A stretch of DNA of 64,000 nt, taken from NCBI GenBank assembly GCA_016191525.1, contig JACPOK010000039.1, positions 62,001 through 126,000 of the forward strand, written 5' to 3'. Source of the DNA: Burkholderiales bacterium. Lineage in GTDB: Bacteria > Pseudomonadota > Gammaproteobacteria > Burkholderiales > Burkholderiaceae_C. Every line of letters begins with the position of its first letter. Position 1 is the stretch's first letter. This document shows positions 38,817-47,559 of the stretch, one piece after another. The position numbers were made by a program, and so were the translations under genes. Below the pieces are notes generated by a model. It did no database searches. It worked only from the letters and a program-made list of their open reading frames with translations, and was not told the DNA's origin.

Positions 38817-40121
38817 ATGAACACCTTTCGCACCCTCACCACCAACCTGCGCGTGGCACGCCGCGCGGTGGCCCGCGGCATCGCCCGCGCCTTCGGCCGC
38901 GGCGAGGACTCCGCCGCGCCCTTCAGCGCCGAGGGCACTCTCACCACCCTGGCGCGCGGCAGGCGCGTGCTGATCGCCGGCGGCATCGTGCTGCTCGCCG
39001 GCTGGCTGCTGGTGAAGAACCCGCCCATCCAGACCGTGCCGCGCAGCGAGGTGGGCGTGCGCACCAACCAGTTCACCGGCACGGTGACGCAGTGGCGCGA
39101 CGGCAGCGTGCTGGTGCTGCCCGTGCTGCACGAGATGCGCCTGTATTCGCTGCGCGACCAGTTGTACCGCCCCGAGCAGGTGAGCCGCGCCAACGGCAGC
39201 GCGCCGCTGCAGTCGCTGGAAGGCCTGTCGGTGGGCGTGGACCTGGCGGTGCGCTACGCGCTGGACCCGGCGCGCATCGCCTCGGTCTCGCGCAACCTGC
39301 CCGACAACGTGGGCAGCGAAATCGTGGAGCCGGCGGTGCAGGGCGTGATCTACAAGGTGTTCGCCCGCTACACGGTGCGTGAAATCTTCTCGACCAAGCG
39401 CACCGAAATCCAGCAGGCCATCGAAGCGGAGCTGCGCCCGCGGCTGGCCGCCGACGGCATTGCGCTCAAGGGCGTGCAGGTGGGCAAGGTGGACCTGCCG
39501 GCCGACTACCGGCGCGGCATGGAAGGCCTGCTGGCCGAGGAACTGGCGACCGAGAAGATGCGCTACACGCTGGACCTGAAGGACAAGCGCGTGAAGGAAA
39601 CCGAGCTGGACGCCGCCGCCGACAAGGTACGGCGCGAAGTGAATGCCGAAGCCGCCGGCCGCGAGCAGGTGATCGCCGCCAAGGCGCAGGAAGAGGCGAT
39701 GAAGCACGTGCTGCCCTTCAAGCAGCGCCAGATCGAGCAGCGCCTGCTGGAAGCCGAAGCGGAAAAGCAGGCGCGGGTGCGCTCCGCCGAAGGCAGCGCC
39801 CAGGCCCGCCGCATCGAAGCGGGCGGCGAGGCCGATGCGCGGCAAAAGCTGGCCGAGGCCGAGGTCTTCCGCATGGAGCGGGTGGGCAAGGCCAACGCCG
39901 ACCAGATGTCGCGCGAGGGCATTCTCATCACCAGGCACCCGCTGCTGATCCAGAAGACGCTGGCCGACAAGCTGTCCGACAAGATCCAGGTGATCATCGC
40001 GCCGCCGCCCGCGGACGGCGGCTTCATCGGCACGGCGCTGCTGGGCGCAAGCAAGCGCGGCGCGCAGCCTGCCGAAGGGGCAGCCGAGCAGCGCCAGGCC
40101 GCAGTGAAAGAGGAGGACTGA
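38817..40121 (+). CDS. SPFH/band-7 (prohibitin-like) membrane protein
   Basis: A 434-residue protein of the stomatin/prohibitin/flotillin/HflK-C superfamily. One membrane helix at about residues 50-66 (VLIAGGIVLLAGWLLV) is followed by the SPFH domain (VPRSEVGVRTNQFTG ... LPVLHEMRLYSLRDQ). A long Lys/Glu/Ala/Gln-rich coiled coil comes next (about 250-345), and then a C-terminal tail. Such proteins form large ring or cage assemblies that organise membrane domains and proteases. Its partners here are an FG-GAP-like exported protein and an SH3-like protein in the same operon, an arrangement I do not know from characterised systems. Confidence 0.87.
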   Translation: MNTFRTLTTNLRVARRAVARGIARAFGRGEDSAAPFSAEGTLTTLARGRRVLIAGGIVLLAGWLLVKNPPIQTVPRSEVGVRTNQFTGTVTQWRDGSVLVLPVLHEMRLYSLRDQLYRPEQVSRANGSAPLQSLEGLSVGVDLAVRYALDPARIASVSRNLPDNVGSEIVEPAVQGVIYKVFARYTVREIFSTKRTEIQQAIEAELRPRLAADGIALKGVQVGKVDLPADYRRGMEGLLAEELATEKMRYTLDLKDKRVKETELDAAADKVRREVNAEAAGREQVIAAKAQEEAMKHVLPFKQRQIEQRLLEAEAEKQARVRSAEGSAQARRIEAGGEADARQKLAEAEVFRMERVGKANADQMSREGILITRHPLLIQKTLADKLSDKIQVIIAPPPADGGFIGTALLGASKRGAQPAEGAAEQRQAAVKEED

Positions 40122-40124
40122 GCC

Positions 40125-41576
40125 ATGCTGGAAACACTCGCCGCCGCGGCCAGCGCCGCCACCCTGGCCACCGCCATCATCACCACCGACTCGGCCACGC
40201 TGCGCGCCGCGCCGCGCGACTCGGCCCAGCAGCAGGCCATGCTGCGCCAGGGCGACCTGATCGAAGTGCGCGGCGAACGGCTGGACTATCTGCAGGTGTA
40301 CGACCACCGGCGCGAGCGAGCCGGCTTTGTGCGGGCCAGCCAGGTGCGCCGCACTTCGCTGGCGGCCGCCGAGGCGCCCGAGCTGCTTTCGGTGGTGCGC
40401 TTCGTGCGCGACACGCCCGGCTCGGAAGCGCTGGGCATCGCCTTCGCCGCCGCCTGGCTGAAGGCCGCACCGGCGCAGGCGGTGCAGGGCGCCGAAGGTG
40501 TCGAAGCGTTCGATGCCATGGGCAGCATGGCCGACCGGCTGGCGCGCCGCGCCTCGGCGGGCGCCGCCCTTGGCAAGCAGGCCGAGCAGGCCGTGGCCGC
40601 GCACCTGGAAGTGGTGGCGCAATACGGCGTGCGCTTCGCCAGCTATGAGCGGGACGGCCGCATGCAGGTCTGCTACGACGGCGAAGCCTTCCGCCGCGTA
40701 CTGGCCATGCAGTCGGTGCCGGCGCAGCGGGCGCGCGCCGCGCTGGCGCTGACGCAGCCGGAGTGCATGGACCCCAAGCTGCGCCCGATGGAGCATCGTC
40801 GCCTGGACGAATGGCGCGCCGAAGTGCTGGAGCGCGTCGATGCCACGGCATTGCCCGGCTACCTGAAGAACCGCGTGCTGATGCGCCGGGCCAGCGTGTT
40901 CGCCTCGCTGGCGTATGAACGCACCCGCGAAGGCGTGAAGGCAGAAGCCGCGGCGGAGCGCGCGCTGGCGGAGCTGGCCGGCGTGAACCGCAACGAACTC
41001 ACCGACATCGACCTGCCCGAATACAACGACGCCGCGATGCGCGTCAATGCCTCGCGCTGGGCTGCCGGCCCCGCAATGGCCGCGGCTGCCGGCAAGGGCC
41101 CGGCCATCGTCACTGTGCCCGGTGAAGCGGGCCAGACCTGCGTGCTGCTGGTGGACGCGAAGAACGACGAGAAGAACCCGCTGGCGCGCCGCTGCACCTA
41201 TTCGCTGGTGTGGGCCGCGTCGGCCACGCTCAACCGCGAAGGCAACGCGCTGGCGCTGGCCGTGCAGCCGCTGGAGGCCTGGCGCGAGCTGTGGCTGTTC
41301 CGCAAGGAGGCGGGCGGCTGGACGCTGAACGTGCTGCCGCCCGCCACCACCGGCCCCGACCTGGGCTATGCCGAATTCGCGGGCTGGGTGCCCGGCGGCA
41401 AGCAGGTGCTGGTGGCGCGCGAGGCGCGCGGCGAGGGCAAGTACCGGCGCAGCTACGAGCTGGTGAGCATTGCCAGCCTGGCGACGGAACGCCAGTCAGG
41501 CGAGCCCGATGCGCTGGGCGTGTTCCAGCGCTGGCAAGACCCGGCCTGGAAGCGCCTGAGCGCGGCTTTGCGCTGA
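40125..41576 (+). CDS. SH3-like-domain protein, third gene of SPFH operon
   Basis: A 483-residue protein with a bacterial SH3-like domain at residues 20-80 (DSATLRAAPRDSAQQQAMLR, then YDHRRERAGFVRASQV). An alpha-helical middle follows (about 85-310) and then a beta-rich C-terminal part with the Trp-containing YSLVWAASATLNREG and LEAWRELWLFRKEAGGW. The N-terminus is only weakly hydrophobic (TLAAAASAATLATAIITT), so export is uncertain. The ATG at 40125 follows the SPFH stop by 3 bp. I do not recognise the long C-terminal part. Confidence 0.78.
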   Translation: MLETLAAAASAATLATAIITTDSATLRAAPRDSAQQQAMLRQGDLIEVRGERLDYLQVYDHRRERAGFVRASQVRRTSLAAAEAPELLSVVRFVRDTPGSEALGIAFAAAWLKAAPAQAVQGAEGVEAFDAMGSMADRLARRASAGAALGKQAEQAVAAHLEVVAQYGVRFASYERDGRMQVCYDGEAFRRVLAMQSVPAQRARAALALTQPECMDPKLRPMEHRRLDEWRAEVLERVDATALPGYLKNRVLMRRASVFASLAYERTREGVKAEAAAERALAELAGVNRNELTDIDLPEYNDAAMRVNASRWAAGPAMAAAAGKGPAIVTVPGEAGQTCVLLVDAKNDEKNPLARRCTYSLVWAASATLNREGNALALAVQPLEAWRELWLFRKEAGGWTLNVLPPATTGPDLGYAEFAGWVPGGKQVLVAREARGEGKYRRSYELVSIASLATERQSGEPDALGVFQRWQDPAWKRLSAALR

Positions 41577-41593
41577 TTTTCATAGGGAAAAGT

Positions 41594-41644
41594 GGCTGGA
41601 AGGCGCGCCAGATAAGCGTGGGCAGCTATGAAAACAGGAGCAAC
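41594..41644. repeat. Dispersed repeat, copy B (intergenic)
   Basis: GGCTGGAAGGCGC ... GATAAGCG ... GGGCAGCTATGAAAACAG ... AGCAAC lies between the convergent ends of the SH3-like and EamA genes. It aligns over about 50 bp with copy A (4197-4247). TTTTCATAG (41577-41585) and CTATGAAAA (41626-41634) form a 9-bp inverted repeat spanning most of it, so the complete element may be 41577-41644. Confidence 0.75.
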
Positions 41645-41647
41645 TTC

Positions 41648-42508
41648 CTATCGGCCGAAGCTCCTGCGCTCCTGCCAGGCCGCGCCCAGGCCACTGGCCA
41701 GGATGACGCCCATGCCCGCGAGGCTGACTGCGTCGGGCACGTGCCGCAGCAGCAGCCAGCCGAGCAGGCCCGCCCAGATCAGCTGTGAATAGGCATAGGG
41801 TGCGATGGCCGAGGGCGCCGCGCTGCGGTAGGCCGCGATGGTCAGCCACTGGGCGCAGCACCAGGCGCCGGCCATCGCCAGCAGCAGCGGGGCGTGCGCC
41901 CGCAGCGCGGCAGTGTCCAACGGCGGCAGCAGCAAGGTGAGGCAGGCGGCGCCGAGCACGCCGGAATACAGCATGGTGGTGGCGGCCGAGTCGTGGGAAC
42001 CCAGCTTGCGCGTGAAGATCACTGCGCAGGCCCAGGCCATCGACGAAGCGATGGGGAACAATTCGGCACCACCGAAACCCAGCGAGCCCGGCCGCACCAC
42101 GATCAGCACACCGGCGAACCCCACCGCGACGGGCAACCAGCGCCAGGGGGCCACGTGCTCGCGCAGGACCAGCATGGCCAGCAGCGTGACAAACAGCGGC
42201 GAAGCGAACACCATCGCCGTCGCCTCAGCCACTGGCAACGCGCGCAGGCCGAACAGGAACAGCAGGGCCGAGCCCACCAGCGCCGCCGCGCGCCCGGCCT
42301 GCAGGACAGGCCGCGCCGAACGCCATCGCGCCGGCCGTGCCAGCGCCAGCGGCAGCACTGTGGCCAGCAGGAACAGGTAGCGGAACCAGGCGATTGCAAA
42401 GGGGCTGAAAGCGCCGGTGAGCCGCTTGGCCATCGCGTCGGAGAGCGCGAAGCCCGCCATGGCAAGCACCAGCAGGACCGCCCCGCGTCCGGGCGCGTGC
42501 GAAGCCAC
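41648..42508 (-). CDS. EamA/DMT-family transporter
   Basis: A 286-residue inner-membrane protein with ten predicted helices in two EamA repeats (residues about 10-135 and 145-280): LLVLAMAGFALSDAMAKRL, ALPVAEATAMVFASPLFVTLLA in the first, APYAYSQLIWAGLLGWLL in the second. Members export amino acids, purines or other metabolites. It starts with GTG 42508, 1 bp after the upstream stop. It is last in the nine-gene operon starting at 48054, so it may relieve excess substrate of that pathway. Confidence 0.88.
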   Translation of the reverse strand: MASHAPGRGAVLLVLAMAGFALSDAMAKRLTGAFSPFAIAWFRYLFLLATVLPLALARPARWRSARPVLQAGRAAALVGSALLFLFGLRALPVAEATAMVFASPLFVTLLAMLVLREHVAPWRWLPVAVGFAGVLIVVRPGSLGFGGAELFPIASSMAWACAVIFTRKLGSHDSAATTMLYSGVLGAACLTLLLPPLDTAALRAHAPLLLAMAGAWCCAQWLTIAAYRSAAPSAIAPYAYSQLIWAGLLGWLLLRHVPDAVSLAGMGVILASGLGAAWQERRSFGR

Positions 42509-42509
42509 C

Positions 42510-42806
42510 TCAGTGCGCCCGGGCCCTGACCGTCAGCGCGCCGGCCTGGGCCGGCCACGCCGCGCTGACAATCCAGCGCCTGGCCTCGATGGCCGCGCCC
42601 TGGCCGGTTCGGTGCGTGGGCACTTCAATCGTCATCTGCGTGGGGCCGGCCTGGAGTACCCGCGCGGGCACGGCGTTGCGGTCGGCGAATTCCAGCAGCA
42701 CGGCGTCGCCGGCCGCCAGCCGTTCGCTGCCCGGCGTATCGAGGCACTGCAGCCGCGCGCCGGGATAAAGGTGGGTGTTGTTGGCCGCGAGGCGCCAAGT
42801 GGCCAT
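42510..42806 (-). CDS. Small protein of unknown function in the catabolic operon
   Basis: A 98-residue protein with Leu/Ala/Arg-rich and beta-prone segments (LYPGARLQCLDTPGSERLAAG, AVLLEFADRNAVPARVLQAG, TQMTIEVPTHRTG, RRWIVSAAW). It has no signal peptide or membrane helix. The composition suggests a small beta-barrel, but I do not recognise the family. It lies 2 bp after the GntR regulator gene and 1 bp before the EamA gene, so it is certainly within the operon. Confidence 0.65.
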   Translation of the reverse strand: MATWRLAANNTHLYPGARLQCLDTPGSERLAAGDAVLLEFADRNAVPARVLQAGPTQMTIEVPTHRTGQGAAIEARRWIVSAAWPAQAGALTVRARAH

Positions 42807-42808
42807 GC

Positions 42809-43456
42809 TCAGTCGTCGTCCAGCGCGTCGGCCACGATGTTCATCGTGGTCTCGATGTGGTCACGGGTGACGCGCTCGGCCAGCTCCGGGTTGCGGTCCT
42901 TCAATGCCCGAAGGATGGCCTTGTGCTGCTCTGCCGAGCGCCCCAGCTGGTCCTTCATGAAGATCACCGGCAGCCGCAGGTTCCAGTACTGGAATTGCGT
43001 GCGTTCATGCATCTCCGCGAAGAACGGGTTGCCCGACAGCGCGACAATGCGCTTGTGAAAATCCTGGTTCAGCCGGTTCACTTCGCTGCGCGGGAGTTCC
43101 TCGGCCTTGTCCATCTCGGCCACCAGCTGCTCCAGCACGGCCAGTGCTTCGGGCGTGGCGCGCTCGGCGGCCAGCCGGGTGGCATAGCTCTCGATGGCCA
43201 TGCGGCTTTCAAAGATGCTGCGGAAGGTGGCCGGATCACTGGACTGCACCACCCAGCCGCGGTCTCGGCTCACCAGGCCTTCGCCCTGCAGGCGCAGCAG
43301 TGCTTCGCGCACCGGCGTGCGGCCGGCCTGCAGCAGCTCGGAGATGTCGTCTTCCACCAGGCGAGCGCCGGGCTTGATCTCCAGCGTGAGGATCTTGGAC
43401 CGCAGTTTCTGGAACACGTCGCCAGCGATCAGGTCGGTACCGGTTCTCTTGCGCAT
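42809..43456 (-). CDS. GntR-family transcriptional regulator (FCD type)
   Basis: A 215-residue repressor. The N-terminal winged HTH contains the segment LTLEIKPGARLVEDDISELL followed by GRTPVREALLRLQGEGLV, the classical GntR pattern. The C-terminal all-helical FCD domain (about 80-210) has the metal/ligand histidines of the family in NQDFHKRIVALSGN, AEQHKAILRALKDRN and TRDHIETTMNIVA. It lies inside the operon (44 bp after the VOC gene) and is the obvious candidate to bind the repeated operator at 48080-48111. Confidence 0.9.
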   Translation of the reverse strand: MRKRTGTDLIAGDVFQKLRSKILTLEIKPGARLVEDDISELLQAGRTPVREALLRLQGEGLVSRDRGWVVQSSDPATFRSIFESRMAIESYATRLAAERATPEALAVLEQLVAEMDKAEELPRSEVNRLNQDFHKRIVALSGNPFFAEMHERTQFQYWNLRLPVIFMKDQLGRSAEQHKAILRALKDRNPELAERVTRDHIETTMNIVADALDDD

Positions 43457-43500
43457 GGGGGTGTTTCTTTCGTCGTTGCCGTATTTTGCCGCCGCGCGCC

Positions 43501-43944
43501 TCAGCGCTGGGTCTTGCGGATTTCAAGCACCACGCCGGCACCGGCGCGCGTGTCGAAATAGGCGAAACCGGAACCATCGCCGCGCTTGCCGCGCGCGGTG
43601 ACGGCAAGGCCCAAGTCGCGCGCGGCCGCCTCGGCGCGGTCGCGGTCCGGCACCTCGAAACCCAGGTGGTAGACGCCTTCGCCGTGCGCGTCCAAAAAGC
43701 GCCGCTGCGGTGAATCCAGCGCGGGGGGCTGGCACAGCTGGATCTGCACATTGGCGAGGTCCAGGCATTTGTAGCGCATCGCATCCGATGCTTCGCGGCT
43801 GGGCACTTCGAATTCCACATAGGGCGTGCCCTTGGGGTAGTCGAACCAGGGGCCCATGCCCAGCTTCTCGTAGTAGGCCACGGCCCGGTCCAGGTCGTGC
43901 ACGACGATGCAGATATGGTGGAGGTTGCTGAAAGGGTGCTGCAT
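43501..43944 (-). CDS. VOC (glyoxalase/dioxygenase-fold) protein
   Basis: A 147-residue two-module VOC protein: NLHHICIVVHDLDRAVAYYEKLGMGPWFDY (module 1) and GVYHLGFEVPDRDRAEAAARDLG ... GFAYFDTRAGAGVVLEI (module 2). Metal-ligand candidates are His in LHHICI, His in YHLGF and Glu in VLEI. It could be a lyase, isomerase or epimerase acting on an intermediate of the operon's pathway. The ATG at 43944 begins QHPFSNLHH, the normal family start. Confidence 0.85.
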   Translation of the reverse strand: MQHPFSNLHHICIVVHDLDRAVAYYEKLGMGPWFDYPKGTPYVEFEVPSREASDAMRYKCLDLANVQIQLCQPPALDSPQRRFLDAHGEGVYHLGFEVPDRDRAEAAARDLGLAVTARGKRGDGSGFAYFDTRAGAGVVLEIRKTQR

Positions 43945-43954
43945 GCCTGTTGCT

Positions 43955-44737
43955 TCAGCCGCCGTGGCGGGAAAGGAATTGCCGTGCCCGCTCGTGTCGC
44001 GGGTCGTTGAAGAAGTCGCGGGCCGGCCGGTCTTCCACCAGTTCGCCGTCCACCATGAACAGCACACGGTCCGCGAAATCGCGGGCCAGCGCCATCTCGT
44101 GGGTGGCGATCATCAGCGTGATGCCGTCCTCGGCCAGCCGGCGGATGGCGGCGATCACTTCGTGCGACAGCTCGGGGTCGAGCGCGCTGGTGGGTTCGTC
44201 CAGCAGCATCACGGCAGGCTTCATCGCCAGCGCGCGGGCGATCGCCACGCGCTGCTGCTGGCCGCCGGACAGCTGGTTGGGGTAGGCATCGGCTTTTTCC
44301 ACCAGCCCCACCCGCTTGAGCAGCTCCAGCGCCAGGGCCGTCGCCTGGGTGCGTGACTGGCCCAGCACGCTGATCGGGCCGGCCATCACGTTTTCGATCA
44401 CCGTGATGTGGCGAAACAGGTTGAAGCTCTGGAACACCATGCCGATGCGCTGGCGCTGCAGGCTGATGGCTTCGTCCGGCAACTCGTACAGCACGCCGCC
44501 CCGGTCTTCGTAGCCGATCAGCTCGCCGTCCACGAAGAGCTTGCCGCCGTCGATGGTTTCCAGGTGGTTGATGCAGCGAAGCAGCGTGGACTTGCCGGCG
44601 CCCGAGGGGCCGAGCACGGCCACCACCTGGCCGTGCGGCACCTGGAAGCTCACGTCCTTCAGCACCGCCAGCGGTCCACGGTATTTGGTGACGGCCACGG
44701 CCTCGATGGCCGCCGCCTGTTGGATGTCTTGGGTCAT
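43955..44737 (-). CDS. Amino-acid ABC transporter, ATP-binding protein
   Basis: A 260-residue ATPase of the polar amino-acid uptake (PAAT, HisP/GlnQ-like) family. Walker A GPSGAGKST, Q-loop VFQSFNLFRHITVIENV, signature LSGGQQQRVAIARALA, Walker B VMLLDEPTSALDPE and H-loop IATHEMALARD are all intact. It energises uptake together with the permease (44741-45592) and the binding protein (46635-47525) encoded upstream. The spacing is 3 bp from the permease gene. Confidence 0.92.
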   Translation of the reverse strand: MTQDIQQAAAIEAVAVTKYRGPLAVLKDVSFQVPHGQVVAVLGPSGAGKSTLLRCINHLETIDGGKLFVDGELIGYEDRGGVLYELPDEAISLQRQRIGMVFQSFNLFRHITVIENVMAGPISVLGQSRTQATALALELLKRVGLVEKADAYPNQLSGGQQQRVAIARALAMKPAVMLLDEPTSALDPELSHEVIAAIRRLAEDGITLMIATHEMALARDFADRVLFMVDGELVEDRPARDFFNDPRHERARQFLSRHGG

Positions 44738-44740
44738 GGA

Positions 44741-45592
44741 TCAGCGGTGCGGGTAGCGTTTTTCCAGCAGGGTCTGCAGCACGGTGGCGAAGGCGGTCAT
44801 CACCAGGAACCAGAAGCCGGCCACGGCCAGCAGTTCCACCACGCGGAAGTTGGCGGCGTAGATGTCGGTGGTGATGCGCAGCAGCTCGAGGTAGCCGATG
44901 GCCGATGCCAGCGAGGTGGACTTCAGCAGCATGATGTACTGGTTGCCGGTGGCCGGCACCACGATGCGCGCGGCCTGCGGGATCACCACCTTGCGCATCA
45001 CCAGCGCCCGGCTCATGCCGATGGCGCGTGCGGCGTCGCGCTGGCCCGCGTCCACCGCGAGGAAACCGCCGCGGATGATTTCCGCCATGTAGGCGCCCTC
45101 GGCCAGCGACAGGCCCGCCAGCGCCGCCGCGTATGGCGTGATGAATTGCGTCATCGGCATGTCCAGCAGCACGATGCCGGTGAACGGAATGGCCAGGTAG
45201 AGGCTGGGAAACATGATGGGGAACGCGTTGAACCAGAAGATCAGCTGGATCAGCATGGGCGTTCCGCGGAACAGGTAGACGTAGGTGGCGGCAAAGCCCA
45301 CCAGGATGGGGTTGCCCGACACGCGCATCATCGCGACCAGCAGGCCCACGGCCACCGCAAGCAGCAGCGCCACCGTGCCCAGCATCACCGAGTGGCTGGC
45401 GCCGATCAGGATGTTCTTGCTGAACACATACTGGAAGAAGACGCCCAGGTCGATCACCTTCGAGCTGATCGCGGCCCTCAGGATCAGGCCCAGCGCCAGC
45501 AGCACGGCGCCGCCGAATATCCAGGCGCCCCAGTGCCTGCGGTGCACCACGCGGCGAACCGGGCCGGCGGCGGGGAAGGGGGTGGATGTCAC
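44741..45592 (-). CDS. Amino-acid ABC transporter, permease
   Basis: A 283-residue inner-membrane permease of the HisMQ family, with about six helices and the EAA-loop-type sequence GYLELLRITTD preceded by the ATPase-coupling region (RDAARAIGMSRALVMRKVVIPQA) that contacts the ATPase. Additional family features are YVYLFRGTPMLIQLIFWFN and YMAEIIRGGFLAVDAGQRDA. It starts at GTG 45592, overlapping the stop of the upstream cyclodeaminase gene as GTGA. Only one permease gene is present, so it would be a homodimer. Confidence 0.92.
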   Translation of the reverse strand: MTSTPFPAAGPVRRVVHRRHWGAWIFGGAVLLALGLILRAAISSKVIDLGVFFQYVFSKNILIGASHSVMLGTVALLLAVAVGLLVAMMRVSGNPILVGFAATYVYLFRGTPMLIQLIFWFNAFPIMFPSLYLAIPFTGIVLLDMPMTQFITPYAAALAGLSLAEGAYMAEIIRGGFLAVDAGQRDAARAIGMSRALVMRKVVIPQAARIVVPATGNQYIMLLKSTSLASAIGYLELLRITTDIYAANFRVVELLAVAGFWFLVMTAFATVLQTLLEKRYPHR

Positions 45593-46632
45593 GTGCAAGC
45601 TCCGTTCGCGCGAAGGGCTGAAGTTTTGAAGTGTGCTCCGGCCGCCAGCGGCCGGCCGATGCCGCGCTCCAGCGCGCGGCGATAGATCAGGGCGGCGGCC
45701 GCCGCGTCGGCTATGCCCGAGCCGGCGAAGATGGCCGCGCTGCGGGTGCTGCCCGATGGCCGCCATTCATCGGGCCGCGCCAGCAGCTGGCCGATGTCGG
45801 CGTTGAAGCGCCCGCCCCAGCTGACCGGCTCGAGCGCCAAGCGGGTGGCCGGGTCGCAGTCGTCCGTGACCAGCAGGTCCAGCGCGCCAATGCTGCCGGC
45901 ATCCCACGAATGGCCCATGCAGGCCATGGCCGCGAAGGCGCCGGGCGAAAGCTCGCGCGCGTCGAGAAAGCCGCGCGGCCGCGACTGGCGCGGCACGCTG
46001 CTGACCACGATGTCCATGTCCCTGACCGCTTCGCTTGCATCGGCGGCCACCCGGGCCTCCAGGCCCAGGGCGCGCGCGGCTTCAGTGAGCGCCTGCGCGC
46101 TGTCCCTGCTGCGGCTGGACGCCACGATGCGCTTGAGCGGGAACTGCGAATGAAGGGTTTGCAGGTGGCTGTGCGCGAGCGAGCCGCAGGCCACAAAGCC
46201 GGCTGACGATGATTCAGGCCTGGCCAGCACGCCCGCCGCAATGGTGCTGATGGCTGCGGTGCGCATGGCCGACAGCCACTGCCCGTCCATCACCGCCAGC
46301 GGCAGGCCGGTTTGCGTGCAGCTCACGATGACCAGGGGGCTGAAGTCGGGCAGGCCGCGGGCTTCGTTGTGCGGCACGTAGCCATACCACTTGACCACGG
46401 CCAGGCCTTCGTCTTGCAGCACACCGCCCTTGGCGCTGAAGCTGGCCTCGCCGCCCGCGTGCATCCACAGCTTGGGTGCGGTGCCGGCTTCGCCGCTTGC
46501 CTTGGTGCGGAAGGCGCCGGCCACCGCGGCCACCATCTGCGCGGGCGTGATGCCGCACGCCATCACCGCTTCATGCCCGAGGAACAGCAGGGAGTTCGCA
46601 AGACCTGTCGGTACGGGCATGGGCATGGGCAT
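45589..46632 (-). CDS. Ornithine cyclodeaminase / mu-crystallin family protein
   Basis: A 347-residue NAD(P)-dependent enzyme. Family features: VMACGITPAQMVAAVAGAF near the start, VKWYGYVPHNEARGLPDFS, MDGQWLSAMRTAAISTIAAG (with the Arg-Thr-Ala-Ala block), a Rossmann-type ACGSLAHSHLQTL where the usual GxG is CGS, and a C-terminal SGIADAAAAALIYRRALERG. Members convert ornithine to proline, reduce ketimines or make opine-like compounds; the exact substrate is not clear. The N-terminal repeat MPMPMP gives three possible starts (46632, 46626, 46620). Confidence 0.87.
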   Translation of the reverse strand: MPMPMPVPTGLANSLLFLGHEAVMACGITPAQMVAAVAGAFRTKASGEAGTAPKLWMHAGGEASFSAKGGVLQDEGLAVVKWYGYVPHNEARGLPDFSPLVIVSCTQTGLPLAVMDGQWLSAMRTAAISTIAAGVLARPESSSAGFVACGSLAHSHLQTLHSQFPLKRIVASSRSRDSAQALTEAARALGLEARVAADASEAVRDMDIVVSSVPRQSRPRGFLDARELSPGAFAAMACMGHSWDAGSIGALDLLVTDDCDPATRLALEPVSWGGRFNADIGQLLARPDEWRPSGSTRSAAIFAGSGIADAAAAALIYRRALERGIGRPLAAGAHFKTSALRANGACT

Positions 46633-46634
46633 GC

Positions 46635-47525
46635 TTACTTGCGCTTGCTGGAGGGCAGGTTGATGGAAACGGCCGGCAGGTTGGCACCGCCCACGCCCCA
46701 CTTGTCCAGGATCTTCTTGTAGGTGCCGTCGTCCAGCATGCTTTGGGTGGCCTTTTGCACCGCATCGCGCAGCCCGGCGCGGTTCTTGGCGAAGCCCCAG
46801 GAGGTGATGTACGGCGTGAGCATGTAGTTGCCGCCGACGATCTTGTACTTGCCGGGGAACTGCGCGCCCATGTAGACCAGCGCCGGGAAGTCGCCGATGT
46901 AGCCGTCCACGCGCTTGAGGTCCAGCTGCATCCGCGAATCGGGCGCGGTGGGGAGCTGCTCGGCGCGGATGGTGGGTTTGCCGGCCTTGGTGCAGCGTTC
47001 CATCGCGGCTTCCACCGCCGTCATGATGGTGCGGCCGCCCAGCATGGTGGCGACGGCCTTGCCGCAGAAGTCGTCGATTGTGGCGAGCTTGTCGGTGTTG
47101 GCGGCCAGCACCATGATGCTGCCGCCCGACTGCATGTAGTTCACGAAGTCCAGCTTCTGCTCGCGCTCTTCGGTGTCGCTGATGCCGCCGGAGGCGACGT
47201 CGAAGCGGTCGGCTTCCACACCCGAGATCAGCGCGGCGTATTCCGACTGGATGTATTCCAGCCGCAGGTTCAGGCGCTTCGCCACCTCGGCCAGCAGGTC
47301 GGCGCTGGCGCCGGTGACCTCGGTCTTGCCGGGCTCGCGGAATTCCACCGGCGGAAAGGTCTGTTGCGAGCCGACGCGCAGCGTGCCGCGCGCCTTGACC
47401 TCGGCCGGGACCAGGTTGAGCACGTCGGGCGGCAGCGGCCGCGCGGCCTGCGCGATGGCCGCCGCGGGCAGTGCCGCGGCCAGCACCAGTGCCAGCCGCG
47501 AAAGGGATTGCGTGAGCTTGCTCAT
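46635..47525 (-). CDS. Amino-acid ABC transporter, substrate-binding protein
   Basis: A 296-residue periplasmic binding protein (SBP_bac_3). Signal peptide residues 1-25 (AALPAAAIAQA). The mature part has VKARGTLRVGSQQTFPPVEF, VTGASADLLAEVAKRLNLRL, FDVASGGISDTEEREQKLDF and the C-terminal VGGNYMLTPYITSWGFAKNRAG. The ligand is an amino acid or related cation, not identifiable by eye. AGGAG precedes the ATG at 47525. It lies 34 bp after the gamma-glutamylcyclotransferase-like gene and 2 bp before the cyclodeaminase gene. Confidence 0.9.
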   Translation of the reverse strand: MSKLTQSLSRLALVLAAALPAAAIAQAARPLPPDVLNLVPAEVKARGTLRVGSQQTFPPVEFREPGKTEVTGASADLLAEVAKRLNLRLEYIQSEYAALISGVEADRFDVASGGISDTEEREQKLDFVNYMQSGGSIMVLAANTDKLATIDDFCGKAVATMLGGRTIMTAVEAAMERCTKAGKPTIRAEQLPTAPDSRMQLDLKRVDGYIGDFPALVYMGAQFPGKYKIVGGNYMLTPYITSWGFAKNRAGLRDAVQKATQSMLDDGTYKKILDKWGVGGANLPAVSINLPSSKRK

Positions 47526-47559
47526 GAGGGACTCCTCTTGGTGTGGGGTGGGGAAACGA

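Noticed and set aside
37803..40796. A 997-codon open frame on the minus strand
   Set aside because: It runs opposite the SPFH operon and has the His/Ala/Arg/Gln-rich composition of an antisense shadow; the plus-strand genes have ribosome-binding sites and recognisable domains.
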